This document shows positions 22,634 through 35,200 of a DNA stretch of 64,000 nt, piece after piece. The notes beneath the pieces are model-generated. The model ran no database searches. It saw only the letters and a list, made by a program, of their open reading frames with translations, and was not told the origin of the DNA. Every line of letters begins with the position of its first letter. Position 1 is the first letter of the stretch. Source of the DNA: Doris montereyensis (taxonomy: Eukaryota; Mollusca; Gastropoda; Nudibranchia; Dorididae); the NCBI GenBank assembly GCA_037039925.1, contig JAXRKP010000217.1, positions 71,001-135,000 of the forward strand, read 5' to 3'. Position numbers and translations under genes: made by a program.

Positions 22634-23377
22634 AATAAATTGTAATCTCATTGTTGTTCTTCTTTAACTATGAACTCAACGGTCAAACTATGTCATAAAC
22701 CAAGTAAGGAAAGTGGAAATTTCCATTCAAGAAGCCTAGGTGTCTGGCCCTATATATAGGGCCTGCGCCAGACCTGCCACTCTAAATTTAAAAAAATCAG
22801 GACCTAGATGTTAAAAAACCAGATACATGAACGATTTCAGGTGTAGAGTCAGCCGATCGCCTAATCTCGAACTAAATAATAATAAAATACGGTCATGTTG
22901 AAGCTGGTTCTACCTTTTCCCAAGTAAAAATATCCATTACCCCCCCCCCCCCCGCCCCAACAACCCAAGTAAAACCTGAATTTTAGCACTAAATCAGTGT
23001 TAAAGTTACCTCCTTCCCACTCATTGTTTGCATACTGGAAGTGGAAGGCAAACTCATTTTTCCTCTTTCTCATCAGTGGTCACTTATCTTGCTAATCTTG
23101 CTATCATATTTTCACATTCTTCACACACTTATGCTCACCCCACTCCTGCTCACCCAGACATACGTGCATGACCGTAACACGCCCTAAAGAAAGGGCCGGC
23201 GCTTTCTTGGGTTAAGGAGTGAGATAAAAAGTTGCCTTATAGCCTGATCAATACGAAAAATACATAAACTGCGAAACCGGGATGCACAAAATGTTTCCTT
23301 AAACCGCAAAGGAGAAAACAGTTTACTTAAAACATATATATTTTTATTTTAGAGGAAAGAGATTTGATCACAATCCC

Positions 23378-24181
23378 TTAACCCACATGGAGCTACCCAT
23401 TTCATGACACACTGTGTTCGCGATTCACTTTGCATAGACGATTCTTACGTCAGCACGCGAGGTTGCCTGAGCCTAAAGGTTAGTTTTTGTTTTTTGTACT
23501 GTGTAATGGATTAAAAATCGACATAAAAACTTTATAACTTATGATGTTAAGATGTGAAACCTAGATCTATATATTCTGATCAAGTGTTAGTAAAAGCCAA
23601 GTAACACTGTTGAGTTTGAAAGAGCTGTCCTAAAGCCATGATAAATAAAGAGCAAAAATATGATTGGCAGCTGTGGTCAATGTGTAAGAATAGCCCCTAC
23701 AATGCTTCTTCTACTATCGCGTCTAAATTGCAACATATTGTCTCTTTGTAGCATCAACAACACACCCCAAACCCCACGCTATTTACAGAAGATATCATTT
23801 TAGTGTAAAAGGGGTGGTCAAGACAATTCACTTCAATAAAATCCTTTCGTTCTCTGTAACAGAAGGGTCTATTCTTCGCACCTTGAAACCTTACACATCC
23901 TATCTACTTGGACTCTACCAAGATTCACTAATCTGCGAAGCAAGCATTAGTTTTCTGTAATATGATTGGCTGACCAATCAGAAAGCTAGTTTTGAGCTTT
24001 ATTTGAGACAATGAATGGAAATACAATGAAAATAAACACACTTTGAGGGCATCCCCGATCCACACGTAAATATCTAGCCTTCGCGCGACACGGTTTGCAG
24101 GAGGAAGACGGATATAGCCGGCCTTCACACCACACGGTTTGTTAGACGGAAATAGCCGGTCTGCGCCACATGTCATGTTAA
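23378..24181. mobile_element. 804-bp TTAA-flanked non-autonomous element (piggyBac-like), copy 1
   Basis: Homology to 39746-40533 runs across the whole interval and stops exactly at TTAA on both sides (23378-23381, 24178-24181). The ends are imperfect inverted repeats: left TTAACCCACATGGAGC, right in reverse complement TTAACATGACATGTGGCGC. A TTAA target plus an end starting with C fits the piggyBac superfamily. No transposase frame remains. Confidence 0.75.
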
Positions 24182-25021
24182 ATCTCTAATGGCTAACAAT
24201 CTTCTTTTCCCCTACCCTACCCAACCCTTTTTCCCCTCTTTCAATGTCACGCATACGCCAAAGTGTTTTGACCTCAGGTGACATCGAAGCATGCTTCCAT
24301 TATCTGATTTTGAGGTATATTCATACAAAGTTTGGGTTTGGTCTTTGTGGGGTATTAAGAAAAAAAAAAAAAGTAAAAGGCTTACAACACTTACACTTAC
24401 ACTACAGTTGCAGCTGTTGTTAGTGGGAGTGGTTATGATATTTCGGCCAGTCACACACCGTGGGAGACTTAAGACTTGTACGACGACGGACAGAACACGA
24501 GCTGTTCAAGTGAGCGAGGCAGCTGATCATGAGAGACTGACTGATAAATGAACACGAGCAGTTTAAATGTCTATTAATTTTTTGACTCAACTCGCTATTT
24601 GTAGGGAGATGGATTATTGTGTTCAAAAAGGTTTTATTTGGATGTAAGTTGGATTTCATGATAGAGTTAGATCTATCTAAAAGAGAGTGTGACATCTGCT
24701 ATGTTGAATTTCAGTCACTAGCGAAATTTAGATACTGTGCCCGGCTTCAGAACTCCTGCCCGAGATTATACTAGTCTTTAAGTCTTTTTAAATACAGATC
24801 TAGATCAATGTTGTATCAGAGAGTATTCTTCATAATTTTTGTTGTAATCGGAAAGAGCGAGAGCATGAAAGCTCTCATAAACAAAACAAAAGACATAATT
24901 TTTTCATAAGTCATGAATGCAAAATTTTTAGTAGTTTAAAAAAATTGATGTCTGTGATTAAATTTTTAATTTTGTATCATATAGGTCTATATGTCTAATG
25001 ATATTTTTAATAATTTATCAG
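24182..25021 (+). other. Sequence upstream of the PBRM1 coding start
   Basis: A GC-richer patch at 24420-24550 ('tacgacgacggacagaacac') may be 5' UTR or promoter. An acceptor AG at 25020-25021 ('taatttatcag') precedes the start codon by 28 bp. The open frames here (24212-24695, both strands) show no family match. Confidence 0.4.
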
Positions 25022-25049
25022 AGAAAGAAAGATCAAGGAAAATATCACT

Positions 25050-25147
25050 ATGCCACCAAAACGTCGCAGAATAGATGGAAAAGACGACAGAGAGGATTCT
25101 CCTGGGTTAACTTCAAGAAGAGGAAAAAGATTCTGAACTATGATCCA
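25050..25147 (+). CDS. PBRM1: PBRM1 exon 1 (start codon; 1-base deletion)
   Basis: ATG at 25050; reads MPPKRRRIDGKDDREDSPG, a basic nuclear-signal-like start. Near 25128 the frame must change to give KKILNYDP, joining the next exon's HEIIQELYE; one A is missing in the run 'ggaaaaag'. Donor GTATGT from 25148. Confidence 0.85.
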
Positions 25148-28100
25148 GTATGTTGTACTTGATTTTAAAGCTTTGATTTTTATTCTTATTTATGTTAGTA
25201 CTGTCATTATAAGATTGAGTTTTGTCTTTTGTTCTGTGTTATCTTGTAAAAGGAATGAGAACAAAACAGAATATTACATCAAAGAAGGTTGATCTAAATA
25301 TTGTCTTTGCCTGTGAATTCACCTCGTTGGCATGTAATGGAGTTTGTATCATATTTTGTGCTGATCTTTGAAAAAATATTCCCATATAATATGACCAAGG
25401 TCCTGGTCGAGTTTTAAGATATTTAGTTATTTTACAACTGTGTTTTGGATGTCTGTCCATCTTAATACTCCAAATTAAATGGGGGTAAAAGTCTTACATT
25501 AATGTACATGAAGTTTTTGGTAGTTATGACACATTTTTGTGTCACAACTGAGAAAGATTCATTTCATCGACTTTGTTTGGTGCATTGATTTGTGTTTCTC
25601 TGCAAAATCTGACTTGCTCTCATAAATTTGTTATTGGGTTTATTGTAGTTGTTTTTAATGAAAAGTAGAACAACATTGTGTGATAACATTGACAATAACT
25701 ATGATAACAAACGTTCTTTTGCTCTCTTTCTTGCATTAATAAGTTCATTAATATACTTTTATATATGTACATTGACCTTAGAAAACAAAGTGACTTAAAA
25801 CATCTCAGTCTGTTCATATCTTTAAAGCCAATTAAAGTAATCTCAAATTTCACTGAAAGTTAGTACCTTTGAAACTCAGTCATGACTGACAACTTTTGGT
25901 TGAAAATCATGCCATCAGAACGCATGAAGACATTGAAATAGAGCTAGAGAACAAGTGGAGAGCATACATATAATGTATTATTTGACTCTCAAAAGTTCAG
26001 TCTTGAATAGCCTGAAATGTCCATCCATGCATTTTTTTTTTTTCTAGCATCTTTACCTTTCTCCTTCCTTTTCAGCATGAGATTATCCAAGAGCTGTATG
26101 AGACCATAAGAAATCACAAGTCGGAGGAAGGTCGGGTACTCTGTGAAGCATTTATCCGCGTGCCCAAGAGAAGAAGTGCTGCCGATTACTATGATGTTGT
26201 AACAACACCAATTGATTTGCTTAAAGTTCAGCAGAAAGTGAAAACTGATGGTTATGACTATGTTGATCAACTTACTGCTGACGTTACCTCTTATGATAAA
26301 TAATGCAAAAGCTTATTATAAGGCAAGTGTTTATTACGACATACAGATGTATAAATTTTCATATTTAGGTACTTCTTTTTATTGATGTGTGTAAAGTTAG
26401 CCAAATTTCAAATGCCAACTTACAATTAAGAGAATTTATTTTGTTTCGGGATATTTGGGAAAAAAACAACTTTTGAAATTGAATAAAGTTGATTGAAAAA
26501 AATAATGGGGATATCTTGATTAATGATATTAGCTTGTATATGATAAGCCTCAAAATGTAAAGACAAAAATGTAATTGTAACATAAAACTAACTGAATAAG
26601 ATTATATAGATTTATTGCATACATTTATATGTATTTCCTTTGTCTCTTTTAGAAAACATCTCAAGAATACAAGGATGCCTGTGATTTACTTGAGCTGTAT
26701 GAGGTGACCAGAACAGAGCTTGTGGAAGCGGTTTTTGGACCAAATGCTCGTATTGAGAAAGCATCTCGCAAAAGCATTGTAGTCAAAGAAGTCAAAGAAC
26801 CTGTACCACCCCAAGCTAAGGCAGACGTAAGCTTTTTCGCGATATATTTCATGTTTCAGTAGTCTGTATCATAAGTTCTTTTCAACAGCCCTTAAAAGTA
26901 TCATAAAACTGTTTTAGGATGATTTTTTTTATTTCACATTCAATGACCTGAGCCTATATCTTTTTAAAGCTACGCTTTGATGAGTGTCACTTGAAAGAAA
27001 GGGGGACCAAGTAGTCCAGAGACACGGTGTTGGCCTTTCAACCCAATGTTGTAGGTTCAAGCCCTGCAGACGTCAAATGTTTTCTTTAAAAAAAAGTAAC
27101 CTCCCCCCCACCCCCCCCCCCGGTCCAGGTAGGTGGATTGACACCTAGTCCCATCGGAGATGAATATTAAAAAGGAGATCCTGTGTGCATATCAAAGCAC
27201 TCTGTGCGTGTTAAAGACCCCTTTATTGTTTACAAGGCAGTCCGTCAAAATAAAAGATCCTGCCACAAACCCTAGAGATCACCTTATTTGTGGATGTGGG
27301 TAAATCAAATCAAAATCAAATAAAAGAAAAAAACTGGAAAAAAAAGTCATGTAGATGTCACGTAAAACATTCACGGCATTACAGTCATTAAGCAACAACC
27401 TTGCTGTTTTCCAATTATACCAGAATGATGGAAATATGAATGAAAATGGAGATGATGATGAGGACGGTGATGAAAATGAGGATAATGAGGGAGATGAACA
27501 AACTCGGCCTTCAAGGAAAATGTCATTAGAGCGGGGCCAGAGTGTCTCTGAAGATATCTCGGATGACTTGGAACAGCTCTTTGCAGCTATCGTCACGACC
27601 AAAGATGGTGACCGGGATATAAGTCAAGCATTTCAGCTGCTGCCTTCTAAGACTGTAAGTAGATTTGTTATTCTATTCAATGACAAGCATAAACACTTTG
27701 AGATTTCAAATTTTTTTTTTACATGGATATCTAGGGATTATTAAATTGTGCGCCATAATTATCTTTTTTTCCTAATGCGTCATGCAACCTGTAAACTGTG
27801 TTTAATATTGTGCTTTAAAGTGCCTTTAAACATTTCGGTGGATGAGGTCCGCTTAGCATAAACGCATTATTATTGTCTGAATTTTCGACCACTGTACTAT
27901 TTTTTTTCTCCCTTTTTCACTATTGAAAGATATTAGACACATCGTAGTTTCTTCTGCCCGCCAGTTAAGTCATGTTTACCGAGGTCAGCTACCGATCAGA
28001 AGGCAACGCAAGCCTTACCTGTCGGTAGTTGCGGAAATACCAATTAAATAACCATATTATATTGTTCTTTTTTCACCATATTTATTAGTCTGAATGTCAT

Positions 28101-31100
28101 AAGCGTGTGGTCACCAAGTGTGAACTGAGTACTTTTCCATTGTGTGCAAAAATTACCCAAGACATTCTTCATTATTACACAAGAAGAGTTCAAAGTTGGT
28201 CTGGGAAAATTGAAATTAATTGCGGACGATATGGATTTAAACTTTGAAGTCTCGAAACCAAACTTGCAATAATTACCAAACTGGCAGAAACTCATCTCAC
28301 TACATTTGTAAACTTGATGATGAAAACACATTGGAGGTTTCATTTGAAATGATGAAGCTAGCTCTGTTTAACTAACAAGCACTGCGATATAAACCACCTT
28401 GACAGACACATAGAGAGAGAGAGACATAGCACATGCGACATACATTGTTTAGCTGTCAATCGAGAAATATAGTATCAAAATTGACTCATATTATGCATAA
28501 TATTATATGCGTACTGAGTACCCATTCGCACATTAGGCAATACTAAGCAAGTGTATGTATGCTTGTGGGGTATATGTATGTGTGTATGTGTATGAGAGAG
28601 AAAGCAAAGGAGAAAAGAGGGGGGGAGAAAGAGAGAGAGAGAACGATAGTGTACTTCTAAGGATATGCATTGTTTTAGATCGACAATAATAGTATTATCA
28701 AAGTTGCCTCAAATGCTTAATATTATTTTCGCACTGAGTATCCATTCGCAATATTAAGCATGTGTGTGCATGTGTAATGTGTGTGTGTGTGAGAGAGAGA
28801 GAGAGAAATACTATTATAGGGCAGGATACATTTTTTAGCTAGCTATCGATCAATGTTATAGAATTTGCTCAATACCATTTGTACTCTAGACGTTTTTAAA
28901 CATGCATGTAATTGTAAAGTGGGGTTCGAAAACAATTCATAACTCTAGAATTGACGATGAAACCTAAATGAATTTAACACAGGCTGATAGAGGAATCTTT
29001 GTTCTTGCAATTAAACTTTGTTTGACGGTTGTATAAAGTTCCATTTTTTTATAATAAGACACTAATTGCTGATAAAGCCTACTCAGTTTTTAAAATATAC
29101 CCACTCCACAAAAAGGTACACTACACAAAAGCCACAAATGATAGGAATACTGGATTTTCACAAACACAAGAGCAGGTGTTAAGCATTTGAGTGGGGAAAA
29201 ACTAAGTTTAAAAGGAGTTTTATACCTTAATTAGAAAGGGTAGAAGTTGTGCAATTTTTGGTGCATTTCGGTAGCGGTGCCGATCATTACCCAAGGGACC
29301 CATTGGCGCTAGCAGACACTTGTCAGACGGCCGTGCGCCGGTAATTTATTACCTGCACCTGACTACAACAGAGGTCAGGTTTTGTTTTAGAGTTCGACGC
29401 TGTGTAGAAGATATAGATTTGTGTTAACAAGTCTCGTTTGATGTCAAAGATCCACATTATGACTGAATATTTATTTTATCTTTCTTCATCAGAAATATCC
29501 GCAATATCACGAGGTTATAAAACATCCAATTGATTTGAAGACTATTGCAACGAAAATTCAGGATGGTGCCTACAAAAGTTTGGATGAATTGGAGAAAGAC
29601 CTACTCCTGATGGTGAAGAACGCTAAAACCTTTAATGAGCCTAAATTCTCTCATATATAGAGTGAGTACACAATACACACACATGTTAATGAAATATTTT
29701 TCCCATGTGGGTATTTTGCAACACCTGAAATAATGATTTTTTGTTCATACAAAAGATATGGTCAAATCAAAGGCAAGTCACGTATTGATGTTATAGGTTG
29801 TGAGATTTTGGTACCTGACATTGATGTCTAATAATGGCAATATTGTTGTGTGATTCAAAGGATGGAAATCTTTCTAGCAAAGGGTTTGACTGATTTGATT
29901 TTGATTTTACCCACATCCACAACTAAGGTTATTTTGGTAGGATTAAAAATTTTGTTCAGATTGCCCTGTAAACATCATAGAATATCACTTTTCTTATTTC
30001 AAGTTCATTGTTTCTTGTAGGACACGGCTATGAATTAAAAAAAACTTTGTCTAATTGTTTTTTGTTCTAGGATGCCCTCAAGAGAGTTATAACGGAGCGA
30101 AAGAGGGAACTGGAATACAAGAAGTCGGGACAAGCGAAGACTAGTGAAAGGCTCAGGTATGTCCTTGACAACACAAGCTATGATGTGTTTACTGGAATAT
30201 TAGTTCCCTTAGCCTTTTGCAGTTCAATCTCCATTTCACGTTTTTGACCAACACCACTGTGTTCTTTCTTGAACTAACACATTGAGATGATGGCGTATTT
30301 TGTTTTGCAGGACAAAAGACAGGGGCAATATCCAGAAAATGTCAGCCGTCTGTGCTGCTTTGAAATACCAGTCTGATGAAGAGGAACGCCAGTCTAGCCA
30401 TTTCGATATGGACTCTGAGGGTGACGGAGAGGGCAATGGATTGGAGGAAGATGATCCGCAGTGGATTCTATTCAACCATGTTAAGAATTATGCAGGGTCT
30501 GATGGGGAGCCAATGTCAGAACCTTTGTCAAGCTGCCTAGCAAAAAGTAATTTTGTTCTTATAGTTTTTGTTTACTTCATTGTGCACTGTGCACATTCGT
30601 TGTTTAATTTTCACTTGTTTGCTTTTGTTTTTATCGCTTTTGTGAATCTTGTTTAATCTGCTTTGTTTTATCAAGTGTAGCATTTCCTACCTATGAGTGG
30701 TAAAATTATTACATTTAGTTAAGGTCCTTTTTTTCCATTGTATTGCCTACATCTTTAATTGAATGTTTATACCATCACAAAATTTTGGTGTTGCAAAGAA
30801 GAAAGACATAGAACATATTCTATATATTCAATCCGTAGCAAGTGTGGTAAATGTATTTTCAGTTGCATACAGTGTTCAACTGAATTTATATAATATGTAG
30901 CTCAAGCCACAAAGAGAAATTTTTCCCCATGGTACATCAATCGTAGGGCATTGATATATAAAAACCCCAAAGGTTTGTTAACTTATGATTGTGTGTGTCA
31001 AGTTTGCGAGGTGGTTTGCTCTGTTGGTAAAGGTTGACATAGAACTTTTTCTTCCTTCAGATTTTATCCAGATTATTACAAGGAAATAAAGAAACCCATG

Positions 31101-32216
31101 TCCCTTCAGAAAATTCAGTACAAGATCGAGGTAAGTATTAACAAGTTCCATTTTGTCTGTTTGACATCTACTGAAATTAATTATCTTCTTAAATAAACAT
31201 AGAATATTTTCAATGATGTAATATGTAACCATTTAGCGTTTAAACCGACAAAAAACAAAACATGCGCAAAACCTCCGCTGAAAGTTCAAAGCGACAGAAA
31301 CTAACACCTGGCAATATAGGCCTACAGTGTTCAAGCCGACAGAAACCGACAAATGACACGCCTTTTTTTTTGTTGGCTCTAAATGGTCATATGAATGATG
31401 CCATTGTTCAGAGAAGCTTCCCGTGACCAACTAAATGTAGTGATGCAAAAGTGCAGACCAATCAGCTGGCAGGAAGTTAGAAAAATGTAAAAAACCGTGT
31501 TGCCACAGCGGAGAGCAAGTTGAGTGTACAGAGCAAGATGGCCACCACTTAATATAAACACAAAAGGGTTGGAGAAAATAAGTCTATTTTTTCTCAATTG
31601 TTAAAGCCTATGACATTGCTTTCTATGCAGATGAACTTGTATGAAACACTACTTGATGTAGCTCAAGATTTTCATCTGACTTTTGTCAATGCCAAGAAAT
31701 ACAATAAGGATGAGTCACAGCTTTACAAGGTAAATAGCATATTATTGCCATTTTTGTTGACACATTGTCACCTCTATCAAAATGCCATTTTTCATAATCA
31801 TACTTTTGCATTAGTTTGCGTTTATTAGTTTTCCCTGTTTTAGTAGAAAGTTTTGTTTTTGATATTTTCATAAATCATCTATAAAGTATTTATATAGATT
31901 TTTGTTCAAATTATATGAGATTTGATTGAGATATTTTAAAAATGTGTTTTGTTTGAAGTAGTATTTAGGTGCCGAATGTAATCAGTCTCAACTATCAGTA
32001 AAACCTGTATTTTCATCTCTTCAACATTGCAAGAAACGTAAGGAAAAAAAAGCAGCACTCCATATGCGGTTAGTCGTCTTCTATCTAAATTTGTGTTATG
32101 TATATTTTATGATTGTTGATTATTATATCATCTTTAGAAATATTTTAGTCAGTCTTAGCCTTGTGTGGTTTATTGATATGTTTACATCCAGAGACTTATG
32201 TCATGTCTTGATATAC

Positions 32217-32254
<38 letters not shown>

Positions 32255-35200
32255 GTATTTGTATATAGTGCTACCACCAAAAGATGCTCAGAAGCGCTTC
32301 ACAAAATAGATGGATTACAACTCATTGTGACAACATTTGAATTTCACGATTAAATCATTACGAACATATATCACATCCTAAAAACAATTCATGTGTACAT
32401 AACATCATAAATATATTATATATAAAAGTATTAAAATGCAACAATGAAGGATTCAGTTTTTAGACTTCTTTTGAATGAATTAAAAGACGGGCTTGATTTG
32501 ATTTTAAAACTAATGCTCTTTCATGAGATAGTGGCTACCACACTAAAAGATATACAACTGTATATATCATGTCCAATTTAAGATCAAGAAGTATTTTTTT
32601 CTTTGTAGGATGCAGTGGAGCTTGATAAAGTCATGATGGAAAAATTCAGGAATTAGAGCCAGAGCTTTGTGTACGTACAACCTGTTTGTCAAAGTCATTT
32701 TTTGAATTGTGTTTTTCACGCCATTTGTTTAACTTTCATGTGACAACACTGGTTGAAATGCCATGGCTGGCTCATGTGTTTTTCCTACAATGTTGTACTC
32801 TTAGGAAAGGTACTTCACTCTGCTTTCCTCACTTGATTCAGTTGTGAATTAGAACCCAGCAAAAGGTAGACAAAGATCTTGTCAGATTGTTAGTATGAAG
32901 CGCTTAACAAGCTGCTGTATTGTATGATCTCCAGGGAGTTGAGAAGGACTTTGATTGAAAAGGCCTGCCCGGGGATAAATGATGTACAGTTGGTGAGCCT
33001 TCACTTGTGCAGAGATATGGACTATTAATGCATCTTTATCTTTACCTACTGAATCAGGAATTTTACAACCATTGGTGGATAATCTAAAGATGGCTTTATC
33101 CAAAAGTAAATTCCAAAGACCCTGTTATTTCGATTTGAACATTTTCTGGTGTACTTTAAGTTGACAGGGAAACACTCCGCTATCCTTTTTTTTTTTTCTT
33201 CCTACCACAGGGGGAGTTCATTGAACTTGTTCAGAATGAAGTTGAAAATGAGGATGATGATGATGACGACGACGATGATGATGAAGATGACGAGGACTCT
33301 GCTGGGGAAACGGTAAGTCGTTTACTTCATTCAAAGCGTATAATATCTATTCATTACCAAGTTTCTAACAATCTGATTTAAAATATTTTTGTATTTAAAC
33401 TAATATATGTTCATACCCATACTTACTACAACAGAAACTATATACATATTTTTTATATGATACCAGTTATTAAAATATTCTTCTGTCTGCATGTACCTTT
33501 TGATCTCTTTACAGACAAATTAAAGTCTTAAATGTATACTTTTACGGTAGACATTGGTCTTCAAAAATTTAAGAGATTCATGAGAATACGTACATTGACC
33601 TTTTTATGCTCTGCTGTCAATTATACAAAATTATTACTGGGTCCCATATATTTAAGTACCATGTCTATAAATTTCCCACAGAAGGAAGATGAAGAGGAAG
33701 ATGCAGTCTCTACTCCAACCCAGCCAAAGCGGTCACGTAAATCTGTGGGCACAGCAGCCAACACGCCAGATAGTGAGAAGAAGAGATCGTCCAAGAAAGC
33801 TGCCGATGACTCCCTCAAGAAGAGATTGAAGGCTTTATTCTCAACTGTCTTTGATTATGGCGTGAGTGCGAAAATGTTGTGGTGGAATGGGTTTCTTTTT
33901 CTACCCTAATTTTTTAGTTCATGCTTTTTGAAAGAGGGGCTACAAAAAGAGCTACTGTTACTTTACCCTGAGATTACCGCATGTGGTGGACGGTAAATTT
34001 CAATGAAATGAAAGGAAATATCAACCTGATTTTTTAAAATTCTTCATATTAAAAACTTATCGGCTACAGTTATAGATCGGGAGTCAATTGAATTCAATTG
34101 TTTCCATTTTGTCTTTTGTGGCAGCTCTCTAGCTTGTGAAATATTTTAAGACTAATTTCTGAGATTGCGAAAGCACTGCTGCCTGGGAAAGCAAGTTGGC
34201 TCTTGACAAATTTCATAATTCACACACTAATGGTTTCTATTACAGTGACAATAGATGAGAGGGAAATAAAGGGCAAAAATGGATGGTTCTGTTCAAATGG
34301 TCTACTGGGCCCATCAAACATTGTTAATGTCAAAATGAAATTTTAAGTCATGAATACTGTTGTAACTAAGGGTTGAATGTAGATTTAGAATGCGTAATAG
34401 TTATCAGACATTTAGTCATATTCATACATAAATGAATGTGTCTTAGAGATGTTATGTCTGATTGTGCAGAAGTGATATGCAGTGTACCATATACTTTCTT
34501 CTTCAGGATGTTAATGGCCGTTTGCTGAGACCAATTCTTTCTCAGTTCTTCCTCCCGCAAAGATTATCCGGATTACTACCAAGTGATCATGGAACCCATC
34601 GATCTGTCAATGATTGAAACCAAACTGAAGGCAGACAAAGTATGGGAGTATTTTGTGGTTTTTGTTGGGTTTTTTCTTTCCACACTAGTATAAATTTGCA
34701 TGGATAAGATAACTCTCTAGAAATCATATTAAGAAAGATTGTGGGTCCTCTTTTATGAAAATCTAGATGTGTCTGATGTTGTGATTGTGGTTTGTACATC
34801 TGGACGTGTGTTTTGTCATGATGTGAATTTTTGTTTGTTTTTTCTTGCTACAATTTACCATGTCTCTGGAGCTAGATACTGTTTTAATGTATATAAATCT
34901 GTGATGTAAAAACCCATAATATATCGAAAGAGTATGCCCTAGTCTACTTTAGGTTGTATGTAGCATTTCTCAGCGTTCATTCTTGAAGTTATTTGTTTTG
35001 GGTTTTGTTTTGGGTTTTTTTTCTTCCTTCTTCAAGTACATTAATGAACAAGTCATGCTGTCTGACTTTGAACTGATGTTCAACAATGCCCGCCATTACA
35101 ACGAGGGAAGGCTCTCAAGTGTTCCAAGATGCTAATACATTGGACCGTGTGCTGAAAGGGAAGTGGAAGCAACTATCTCAGAGTCTAAGGACGCCTGGCA

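Noticed and set aside
28044..28343. 99-codon minus-strand frame with several cysteines
   Set aside because: No recognisable domain; the cysteine spacing fits no zinc-binding pattern I know; intronic.
32064..32309. 81-codon frame with poly-Asn
   Set aside because: Generated by the (AAT)n microsatellite in PBRM1 intron 9.
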